DNA of 64,000 nucleotides from contig NC_134032.1 of the NCBI RefSeq assembly GCF_964204645.1, positions 6,069,175 through 6,133,174 on the forward strand. Reading direction: 5' to 3'. A program made the translations under genes and the position numbers. The notes under the pieces are model-generated. The model was not told where the DNA came from and did no database searches. It saw nothing but the letters and a program-made list of their open reading frames with translations. The DNA is from Tubulanus polymorphus. Taxonomy: Eukaryota > Nemertea > Palaeonemertea > Tubulaniformes > Tubulanidae. Shown one piece after another: positions 30,910-37,954 of this stretch (its first letter is position 1; each line of letters begins with the position of its first letter).

Positions 30910-31131
30910 TTATATGGGAGGAATATATTTTTGTTTTTCCAAATAATCAATAGTTAAATTAGATAAAGTAACTGCTAACGTTAATTTCAAAATATCATTG
31001 ATATCAAATCTATCAACATTAACATTTCCCATTTTGAATACTTTTTTTAATACCATTGAATAACCAACCGTTCCAACTGATAGTAATGCGCCATTATATA
31101 ATCCAGTTATTATCCACTTATTATCACTCAT
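30910..31131 (-). CDS. Small membrane protein (73 aa)
   Basis: Two mildly hydrophobic segments at about 6-28 and 46-60. It ends KYIPPI. Its ATG follows directly after the TAA of the upstream gene, so the promoter-like motif (aatttttttgataaataa) lies inside the last codons of that gene. Family unknown. Confidence 0.55.
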   Translation of the reverse strand: MSDNKWIITGLYNGALLSVGTVGYSMVLKKVFKMGNVNVDRFDINDILKLTLAVTLSNLTIDYLEKQKYIPPI

Positions 31132-31488
31132 TTATTTATCAAAAAAATTACTATCTTCAAAATATTTAGTTATCTTAGTGATGATTATTTCAACATTTAT
31201 TTTATTACTAGTTTCATTTGTATATATTTCAATTATTATTTTTTTAATATCATCGATTATAAAATATTCATCTAATTCATAAAATCTTAAAGATTCTCTA
31301 ATTAAATTAGTAATCTTTTCTACATTTAAAGTTTCTTTATCTATTGTTGTTTCATACTCAAATGTTGTTTCTTTAGAAAATACAACATTTTTGATTTGTG
31401 TAATTACATCATTAATGTTAAATTTCATTTCTTTCTCACGTTTAAAATCAAATCCAAAACATATACTCGGTCCAACAGTTATATTCAT
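31132..31488 (-). CDS. Polinton 118-residue protein, function unknown
   Basis: Starts MNITVGPSICFGFDFKREKE. Mixed alpha/beta, hydrophilic, with no membrane segment; the C-terminal half is helical (LIRESLRFYELDEYFIIDD). A homologue at 15,497 shares ~86 residues with high identity, so the family is real. It lies between the minor capsid gene and a membrane protein gene. The start has aattttttcattatataaATG. The last codons (NFFDK-stop) double as the T-rich motif for the next gene. Confidence 0.7.
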   Translation of the reverse strand: MNITVGPSICFGFDFKREKEMKFNINDVITQIKNVVFSKETTFEYETTIDKETLNVEKITNLIRESLRFYELDEYFIIDDIKKIIIEIYTNETSNKINVEIIITKITKYFEDSNFFDK

Positions 31489-31504
31489 TTATATAATGAA
31501 AAAA

Positions 31505-32263
31505 TTACTCTTTACATCTTATAACTAATTCATAAATTACAGGGAAATTATTTAAATCAATTAAGTATCCATTATGATTTCTAATTTCTAATCTAAAATT
31601 ATTAAAACGAGGAATGCATGGTTTGAAATCACATTCTGTTAAATTATAATTTATTTGTGTTCCAAATTCTTTAACATTCTTCAATGGTAAAATGTTTAGT
31701 AAACCAGAATTACAAGTTATATCTTTAGTTGCTTCGAATGTTTTTGTAGCATCAATTAAATTGCAATAAATATAAAAGTGTGTGTAAGGTATTAAGTTTG
31801 GTGTAACTTCTACGTTTCCTGTAGCAGTAAATGGTTTAATTCCTAACATTTTAGCTAATGGTTTGTTTACCATAAATGCTTGTTTGTTTCCTTCATCTAA
31901 CTTTATTTTAATTTTATCAGAACTATCACTTTTTATGAATCTAATTAAAAATTTATCTTCACTTCTAAGTTTTAATCGTGCTCTTCTGTTAATTTCTTGT
32001 GCTAATTTTTCTAAATTATATAATCCCGGTTTTAATAATAGATTATACCATTTATCTATATTTTCTACATAAATCATAAACAATCTATGTTCAATACTTT
32101 TATCTGATATATTATAAAAAGAATTACATAAACTTATATTAACTAATTTTAAATCAACACAATTCTTAAATTCTCTATCTAATTGTACTAGTAAATTATG
32201 TGATTCATAATTTTTAAGTCTTCTAGAATCAACAAATATTCTGTATTCTTTTAATTCTACCAT
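31505..32263 (-). CDS. mCP: Minor capsid (penton-like) protein (252 aa)
   Basis: Starts MVELKEYRIFVDSRRLKNYE. Residues ~30-60 have the NCVDLKLVNISLCNSFYNIS strand pair. Later come YTHFYIYCNLID, a NILPLKN block, NYNLTECDFKPC and a C-terminal FRLEIRNHNG..FPVIYELVIR pattern. The YIYC(N/D)LI, then ILP, then F/L-x-L-x-IRN-x-NG order is that of Polinton/adintovirus penton (single jelly-roll) proteins, which sit at capsid vertices. Length is normal. The gene is intact. It is the first gene of the structural block and diverges from the plus-strand genes at 32,332. Confidence 0.75.
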   Translation of the reverse strand: MVELKEYRIFVDSRRLKNYESHNLLVQLDREFKNCVDLKLVNISLCNSFYNISDKSIEHRLFMIYVENIDKWYNLLLKPGLYNLEKLAQEINRRARLKLRSEDKFLIRFIKSDSSDKIKIKLDEGNKQAFMVNKPLAKMLGIKPFTATGNVEVTPNLIPYTHFYIYCNLIDATKTFEATKDITCNSGLLNILPLKNVKEFGTQINYNLTECDFKPCIPRFNNFRLEIRNHNGYLIDLNNFPVIYELVIRCKE

Positions 32264-32331
32264 TATTTATAACATAAAAAAATTACCGCTCATCACTAAA
32301 AATTAATTTTAATAAAATTTTTCCTAAATAA
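32264..32331. promoter_or_regulatory. Divergent promoter region
   Basis: A 68-bp gap separates minus-strand structural genes from plus-strand zinc-finger genes. Leftwards it gives aattttttt then gttataaatATGG-type sequence. Rightwards it gives CTCATCACTAAAAATTAA and then TTTTTCCTAAATAAATG, which resembles the block before PolB. Both motifs thus abut start codons. Function is inferred. Confidence 0.5.
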
Positions 32332-32595
32332 ATGGATGAGAAGATAGCATGCGAAATTTGTGGTGAACTTCTAAGAAAAAGTAATAAGGCTCGACATATG
32401 AAAAAACATAATGAAAATTATAAACCCCCTAAAATAAACTGCCCAAAATGTAATAAATTATTCTCAAGAAATTATGTTAAAAAACATTCAGAGAAGTGTA
32501 GAATTAATGGCGCAACGGCTAATGTTGATAGTAATTCTGCTGAAGTTGAACCTGAAGTTATTTGGAAAAGACCTTTCTTATTCTATATTATATAG
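32332..32595 (+). CDS. Zinc-finger protein, N-terminal part (ends at in-frame TAG)
   Basis: Two C2H2/C2HC-type fingers: CEICGELLRKSNKARHMKKH (residues 6-25) and CPKCNKLFSRNYVKKHSEKC (35-54). A TAG at 32,593-32,595 ends it, but the same frame is open before and after, and the next block at 32,632 is in the same phase with a CEPC pair between them. I read 32,332-33,363 as one gene (about 344 codons) with a stop mutation. The start has TTTTTCCTAAATAAATG, shared with PolB. DNA binding is likely from the fingers. Confidence 0.75.
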   Translation: MDEKIACEICGELLRKSNKARHMKKHNENYKPPKINCPKCNKLFSRNYVKKHSEKCRINGATANVDSNSAEVEPEVIWKRPFLFYII

Positions 32596-32631
32596 GATAA
32601 TATAAAAGATCATTTCTGTGAGCCTTGTCGA

Positions 32632-33363
32632 ATGAAATATAACCCCGAAAATATAGAAGATTGGGAGAATCATCAATTTCGTAAAGTACATATAGATAAA
32701 ATTTCTAATAAATTTGAAACTGAATTTAATGAAAGAAAAGATAATTTATTAGAAAAAATAAAATATGAGAAAACGTTACCAGATAATGAAGAAACAGTTG
32801 AAAAGTTAGAAAAACAATATAATGAATTAACAAGAAAAACATATTATTGTAAATATTGTAAATTGATTATTACAACAAGTAATTCAAATCTACATAATAG
32901 AACAATAAAACATAAAGAAAACGTAAGAAAATACCAAGAGCTTAATGAAGATCTATTACCAATAAATTATAAACGAAAATGTCCACAATGTAGTTATGCG
33001 ACCTTAAGACAAGAAGGTACTGTGTTATTTTGTAATGAATGTGGATGGCAAAAGAATTTATGGGGTGAAGAAAAAACTAGAAATTTTCTCATAGATCCAA
33101 AATTAAATTATCTTGATGAAATTTTTAAAATATTTTCTATAGAAGATCATACACCAGAATATATGCAATGGCTTGAAAAAATGAAAATAATAGAAAATGA
33201 AAATGGTGAAATAACTAAAAGAGATATTATAAAAACAATTATTCCACCAACATTTAACACAAAACAAAAGAAAATGTATTTATATTTATTATTTAATGAT
33301 TATTATGAAAAACCTAAATTAACAGAAGAAGATATGAAAAATATAAAAAAAATATTCAAATAA
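32632..33363 (+). CDS. Zinc-ribbon protein (243 aa), continuation of the zinc gene
   Basis: A finger-like YYCKYCKLIITTSNSNLHNR segment is followed by a zinc ribbon, CPQCSYATLRQEGTVLFCNE then CG, and a helical C-terminal domain (YLDEIFKIFSIEDHTPEYMQ; LTEEDMKNIKKIF). The ribbon plus this kind of helical tail recalls late transcription factor 3 (VLTF3-like) proteins of large DNA viruses, but the match is weak and by eye only. It is in the same frame as the fingers at 32,332, so the first ATG here is probably internal to a longer gene broken by TAG. Plus strand, followed closely by the 88-codon gene. Confidence 0.65.
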   Translation: MKYNPENIEDWENHQFRKVHIDKISNKFETEFNERKDNLLEKIKYEKTLPDNEETVEKLEKQYNELTRKTYYCKYCKLIITTSNSNLHNRTIKHKENVRKYQELNEDLLPINYKRKCPQCSYATLRQEGTVLFCNECGWQKNLWGEEKTRNFLIDPKLNYLDEIFKIFSIEDHTPEYMQWLEKMKIIENENGEITKRDIIKTIIPPTFNTKQKKMYLYLLFNDYYEKPKLTEEDMKNIKKIFK

Positions 33364-33369
33364 ATATTA

Positions 33370-33636
33370 ATGTATCATTTGGAAAATAGAATAACAGATT
33401 CAATAAATTATGAATTCTTTTTAAATAAGATTGTAAATTATTTAAACCTAGATATTATAATTCCATTTGATGAATTAACAAACAAAAAGAAACAAAGAGA
33501 GCGAGATGAAATGTGGAACAAGATAGAACTTTATTTAAATGAGAAAAATGGAATGGAAGAAGAACCTGAACAATTAAATGAAAATGAAGAAGACAATAGT
33601 GATTTCGAGTTTGATGATACTGATTTTATGTTTTAA
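33370..33636 (+). CDS. Small acidic-tailed protein (88 aa)
   Basis: Starts MYHLENRITDSINYEFFLNK and ends in a strongly acidic tail (EEEPEQLNENEEDNSDFEFD and on). It begins 4 bp after the stop of the zinc protein, so the two are probably made from one transcript. Its stop overlaps the stop of the convergent PolB gene by two to three bases. Acidic tails of this kind are common in activators and ssDNA-binding proteins; no family recognised. Confidence 0.6.
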   Translation: MYHLENRITDSINYEFFLNKIVNYLNLDIIIPFDELTNKKKQRERDEMWNKIELYLNEKNGMEEEPEQLNENEEDNSDFEFDDTDFMF

Positions 33637-34538
33637 TAGCCATAAGGTAATGTTTTTATACCATCATCTAAAATATGCCTTTTAACATCAAATGGATTTA
33701 AACTAGTTTTTTCAACTTCACTAATGTACATCTCATGATCTTCTGATCTTAAACAATTCATTTTGTGTTTCATTACAATTGATTTATATAAACACTTTAT
33801 ATAATCTTGAAATTCTATATGTTTATCAACCACATGTTTTGTTATTCCTTTTAACTTTTTAGCTTCATGATCTTTTGTTCTGTAACTATACATTTTACTT
33901 CTTATCCCAATAAATTCAATCATTTCATCACCTCCTAATTCATCTTTAAACTTACCAGGAATCTTTTTATTATCATTGCTAAATAGTTCATGATCTTTGG
34001 GGTAATTGCTAAAATCAAAATAATGTTTTAATGTTTTTAAGTCTTTTGTTATATCATTTGTCTTGATTTTTAGTATGTAACTGTCAGTATCAAAATATAA
34101 TATTTCAATATGTTTTTCCCCAAAAAGTGGTTGTAAAACATTATAATAAAAATCATACATTAATAATTTTGATACTTCTAAAACAGTCGAACCAATAAAT
34201 ATAGGTTTATTAAATTTCATTGACGTTCTTTTTACCGCGGTTAAATAATCCTCAAACCTTTTATTTCCTAAATGTCTAGGACTTGATTGTAGGTGTCTTA
34301 ATCTTTCATAATTATTCACTAATTCAATATCATTTCTATTTCTAATATTTTCACATGTTTTTCCATAAAACTTATTATTCATCAATTTAAAAAAATCTTT
34401 TTCGAAATCAGTTTTTGATATGGTTCTCTGTTGAGTATTGAAATCTATATATTTTTCTAACCACTTCGATTGATTAAATTCAATATATCTATGTACTTTC
34501 TTTAATTTCATTCCTTGTTTTAGATAAAATTTTAACAT
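33633..34538 (-). CDS. POLB: DNA polymerase B, C-terminal part
   Basis: Has the family B motif B (KLMNNKFYGKTCENIR) and motif C (YFDTDSY, the two catalytic aspartates), then the thumb-like IEFIGIRSKMYSY segment seen in protein-primed polymerases. The first ATG here is internal: the frame is continuous with 34,758-36,374 apart from a TAA at 34,758-34,760, followed by 73 open codons. The end meets the stop of the convergent 88-codon gene. Without read-through this part is not joined to the exonuclease and motif A, so the copy is inactive. Confidence 0.9.
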   Translation of the reverse strand: MLKFYLKQGMKLKKVHRYIEFNQSKWLEKYIDFNTQQRTISKTDFEKDFFKLMNNKFYGKTCENIRNRNDIELVNNYERLRHLQSSPRHLGNKRFEDYLTAVKRTSMKFNKPIFIGSTVLEVSKLLMYDFYYNVLQPLFGEKHIEILYFDTDSYILKIKTNDITKDLKTLKHYFDFSNYPKDHELFSNDNKKIPGKFKDELGGDEMIEFIGIRSKMYSYRTKDHEAKKLKGITKHVVDKHIEFQDYIKCLYKSIVMKHKMNCLRSEDHEMYISEVEKTSLNPFDVKRHILDDGIKTLPYGY

Positions 34539-34757
34539 TCTATAATGAACAATATAATTGTATTTATTATTTTGAGTAAGTATTAATTTTTCTGTAAAAA
34601 CATGACTTTTCGGTTTTATTTTCTTCTGGTATTCACTTAAATAACTATCATCTACAGTTAAATGTTCTGGGCAATAAGGTAAGTTTCTTGTTTTAAACTT
34701 TATATTTTCAGGATATTCTAAATCAACTACAAAGAAATAACCAATTGGTGCTTCATC

Positions 34758-36374
34758 TTACAAACTAATAATTGCGCTTTCCCAATCAGTTTTATCACCA
34801 TTTTCAACTTCTGTTAATATAAAATTTTTATATGGTTGAGGTTGCATCATTGCCCAACCATATAAATTATTAGCGTCAATATATAATAATTTATATTCAT
34901 CATTTGCTTTAAAATACCTATCTCCCATAACACCACTAATTCCACCTCTAATTGATTTTTCAAATAATAAAACCATATCTGGTTCTTTTAATAAATCTAA
35001 TTCTACATTTGTATATTTTAAACCACATTGCCAGGTTAAACCAGGACTAGAGTAGCAATAACAAGGATCAACATTAAAATGATTCAAATTAACTTCTCTA
35101 AATTTTTCAAATATGTCAGCCAATATCATAACATCTGATTTTAAATATAAATCAACTAATTCACCATGATTTTTCATCTTAAAATGGTCCCAAATATTTA
35201 ATGTTCTATTAAAAACTTCGTCTTTCACATACTCCTCTTTTAATTGATCATAAAATTGATCTTTTAATAATTCTGTTACATTAAAATCATTGTGTGTTTT
35301 ATAAAATGAATAAGGAATTGCGCCTTTATATCTCAATAATTTAAAATCTTGGTCATTTGGATAATAATATCGAGTTATAATAAAATCATTATCAACTAAT
35401 GATTTTGATAAATTATCTAATGAACTTGCTAGAAATCTATAAGAATCTAAAAATCTAATGCAACCAAATTGAAATGAAATATAATTTTCAGATGTTTTAG
35501 CTAATAGTTTAAAATCATATTTTCTTACATTTGCTTCATTCATAGCATTATATTCTTCTATTTCTTGATTAATTGCACCCAATTTTCCCGATAATTGTTT
35601 TATAAATAGATGGGTATCATATCCTGATAAATTATGAAATAATATTGGTACGAAATTTACTTTTTTAGCTTGTAAATTGCAATCTTCATGAGCAGCTCCA
35701 CGATATTTTGAATTTAAATGATCATGATCTCTAACTCTTTTATCAAATGAATGAAAACGTTTTTCACAATAACAACAATGAGTTGCATAATTAAAATCAA
35801 TTTCATCTTCTTTTGTCATAACAATTCTTTTATTTTTGTTTAATAATTTTGTAAAATCACTTTCTAATTCAATCATTTTATCACAAAAATCATTAACTAC
35901 ATTTTCACCTCTAAAAGAAATATATTGACTTTCATATAATTCAGGATAATTTGATTTTATATAAATTCCATAAGCAGCAGCTCTTTGATGAACTTTTTTA
36001 ATTGTATTTATAATTGGTGGGTCTTGAATTATATCTTCATTTAATTCACTTCCTTTATCCATTGATTTTAATAATTGCTTTTTGTTATATATTTCTTTTC
36101 TATCTTGATCAGTTAATTCTTTATTCAACGATTCAAAATCCCCATAAATTACAAATGGAACAATATTTTTAAATTTATGATTAGTAAATTTCAATTTATA
36201 ATCTTTTTCTGTTGGCATTATTAATTTACAAAAATCTTTATTATCACATAATTCTTTATGTTTTAATAATGTATTCTCAGTCATAAATTTAGATAAACAT
36301 TTTCTACATAGATAAATTTTACGATGATGATCACTTTCTGTTCTAAAGAATAAATCAATTTGTTTTAACCACAT
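34758..36374 (-). CDS. POLB: DNA polymerase B, exonuclease and motif A part
   Basis: The 3'-5' exonuclease motifs are IYGDFESLN (Asp79, Glu81), FHNLSGYDTHLF and YLKSDVMILADIF. An HNH-like CCYCEKRFHSFDKRVRDHDH insertion lies between ExoI and ExoII. Polymerase motif A is YIDANNLYGWAM. The gene is of the protein-primed type used by Polintons, adenoviruses and phi29-like phages, which replicate the linear element from a terminal protein. It ends at a TAA that is in frame with the C-terminal part. Upstream it joins the zinc-finger part after a frameshift in a seven-T run (plus strand 36,393-36,399). Confidence 0.92.
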   Translation of the reverse strand: MWLKQIDLFFRTESDHHRKIYLCRKCLSKFMTENTLLKHKELCDNKDFCKLIMPTEKDYKLKFTNHKFKNIVPFVIYGDFESLNKELTDQDRKEIYNKKQLLKSMDKGSELNEDIIQDPPIINTIKKVHQRAAAYGIYIKSNYPELYESQYISFRGENVVNDFCDKMIELESDFTKLLNKNKRIVMTKEDEIDFNYATHCCYCEKRFHSFDKRVRDHDHLNSKYRGAAHEDCNLQAKKVNFVPILFHNLSGYDTHLFIKQLSGKLGAINQEIEEYNAMNEANVRKYDFKLLAKTSENYISFQFGCIRFLDSYRFLASSLDNLSKSLVDNDFIITRYYYPNDQDFKLLRYKGAIPYSFYKTHNDFNVTELLKDQFYDQLKEEYVKDEVFNRTLNIWDHFKMKNHGELVDLYLKSDVMILADIFEKFREVNLNHFNVDPCYCYSSPGLTWQCGLKYTNVELDLLKEPDMVLLFEKSIRGGISGVMGDRYFKANDEYKLLYIDANNLYGWAMMQPQPYKNFILTEVENGDKTDWESAIISL

Positions 36375-36387
36375 ATAATGTTCATTT

Positions 36388-37623
36388 TCATCTTTTTTTA
36401 TAATATAACAAATCTATAGCATTTTCATCATCATAATATTCTGTTAAATATAAAGCTTCCAATGTATAATCTTTAATATCTTCACCTTTTTTCTTTGGTA
36501 ATTGCATTAATTCAAATACATTTATTTTTAAATTATTAACTTTTTCTATTTTAGGAATCATTTTTATAGTTACTGGATATTGATCAATTTTATATAATGT
36601 TTCATATTTCCGATAATCTGTTATTCTACAAACATTTTCCTGTGATGGATGTAAGCAACTAATAATTGCCCACAGAAAACATTTGTTGTCTTCATTTTTA
36701 ACATTTATAATTGCTTTTGATAAAAATGGTAATTTAATATAACTTGATGCTTTCATATCTTTTTCTATTATAAAGTTTGAATTATTTTTAAACATTTTAT
36801 TACTTTTTGATGTTTTATTTCTTTTTGTATTATAAACATTTAAATCTAAATATATAATTTCATTCAATGTTAAACCAGAACCCTCAAAATATCTTTCTTC
36901 AATATGACGTTTAAATTCATTTAATATTTTTTCTAACTTCTCTTTTATTTGTGTTTTTGAAATTATTTCTTCAGAGAGTGTTTGAATATTATAATTCATT
37001 TTTTCTTCTGACTTTATAAAACTTACTTTCCCAGAGATACTAATTTTTGGATATTCAACATCTGTTATCAAATCTAGTATTTTTTCTATTATTTCATTAA
37101 ATTTACTATAATCTTCTATTGTTGTACCTTTAAAAAATCTAAATATAATAGCTGGACCAATTTTACTATGTAATGTTTCTAAGATTTCAATTGTATCTTT
37201 TATTTCTAATGAATCAATATAATTTCTAACATTTTCCATGTAAGGTTTATTTGAAATGGATTTTGTTTTTGAAGTTGATTCTTTTACTTGTTGAGGTTTA
37301 TTATCAAAATAATCTTTTCCTAAAACATTATTACTCAAATTTTGATGGTGTTTTTGTGATTCGAGATGTCTATTATAATTCCTTTTTACTATAAATTCAT
37401 TACAAACTTCACATTTTATTTCATCCACATTCATATTTTCTAATCGTTCTTTTCTTTCATTAGAATTTTCTGGAGTTTCAAAATCTATTACATTTTTTAT
37501 ATGATTTGTAGTTTTTTCATGTCGTGTTTTATTAGATGTATCGATGTATTTTTTACAATATTGACAATAATATTGATTTTTATTGACATTATTGTTTTCT
37601 AGTTGGTGTTCATTCTCCCCCAT
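36388..37623 (-). CDS. POLB: DNA polymerase B, N-terminal zinc-finger part (411 aa)
   Basis: Starts MGENEHQLENNNVNKNQYYC. Two C2H2-like fingers lie at about 19-43 and 75-98 (CQYCKKYIDTSNKTRH; CEVCNEFIVKRNYNRH). A region with KCFLWAIISCLHPSQ near residue 320 follows, as in other Polinton polymerases before the exonuclease. It stops just after the A7 homopolymer. The decayed copy at 51,006-51,377 reads through the same junction without a break, so this is one gene with a lesion. The start lies directly against the terminal repeat (TTTTTCCTAATAAATG), which thus supplies the promoter. Confidence 0.85.
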   Translation of the reverse strand: MGENEHQLENNNVNKNQYYCQYCKKYIDTSNKTRHEKTTNHIKNVIDFETPENSNERKERLENMNVDEIKCEVCNEFIVKRNYNRHLESQKHHQNLSNNVLGKDYFDNKPQQVKESTSKTKSISNKPYMENVRNYIDSLEIKDTIEILETLHSKIGPAIIFRFFKGTTIEDYSKFNEIIEKILDLITDVEYPKISISGKVSFIKSEEKMNYNIQTLSEEIISKTQIKEKLEKILNEFKRHIEERYFEGSGLTLNEIIYLDLNVYNTKRNKTSKSNKMFKNNSNFIIEKDMKASSYIKLPFLSKAIINVKNEDNKCFLWAIISCLHPSQENVCRITDYRKYETLYKIDQYPVTIKMIPKIEKVNNLKINVFELMQLPKKKGEDIKDYTLEALYLTEYYDDENAIDLLYYKKR

Positions 37624-37625
37624 TT

Positions 37626-37739
37626 ATTAGGAAAAAAAATTACTTGTGGTGATGAGTAGGAAAAAAAAAATTACTTGTGGTGATGAGAGGTGTCTCGTCC
37701 TCTCGTCCTCTGATCTGAAACCCACATCTTCCAATTACT
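37626..37739. repeat. Right terminal inverted repeat of the Polinton
   Basis: Reverse complement of the left end, with a tandem duplication of 31 bp (taggaaaaaaaattacttgt ...) at about 37,626-37,687 that the left end lacks. The last base is 37,739 (...ccaattact). Confidence 0.9.
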
Positions 37740-37745
37740 CCTGAC
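37740..37745. repeat. Right target-site duplication (cctgac)
   Basis: Pairs with cttgac at 20,292-20,297 with one difference. Confidence 0.75.
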
Positions 37746-37954
37746 AATATCACATGTAATGCTTCATAACTGACATGATCATACTACATACTACTTGACA
37801 AAATAAGACTGATATAAATCAACTGCCTACAATGATGCACATTAGACAGAACAATTATGCCATTATAAACTAAACAGTCTTTCAATATCAGACAAAACAC
37901 AAATTGACTCACTAACAACATAATTAAATCTGGGTTAAGGACAAATAAACAGGT

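Larger units (their letters stand above)
20298..37739. mobile_element. Near-complete Polinton/Maverick, 17.4 kb
   Basis: Both ends begin AGTAATTGGAAGATGTGGG in inverted orientation, matching the usual AG start of Polintons. The flanking 6 bp are cttgac and cctgac, a target duplication with one mismatch. Inside is a full Polinton gene set: PolB, integrase, packaging ATPase, major and minor capsid proteins and small membrane proteins, nearly all on the minus strand. The early-type genes lie near the ends and on the plus strand at 32.3-33.6 kb. Base composition is far more AT-rich than the flanks. Lesions are limited to PolB, the integrase and a zinc-finger gene. No adenain-like protease was found. 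Confidence 0.95.

Noticed and set aside
36388-36410. Programmed frameshift in PolB
   Set aside because: The related fragment at 51.0-51.4 kb has the same junction in one frame, so an ordinary indel is the simpler reading.
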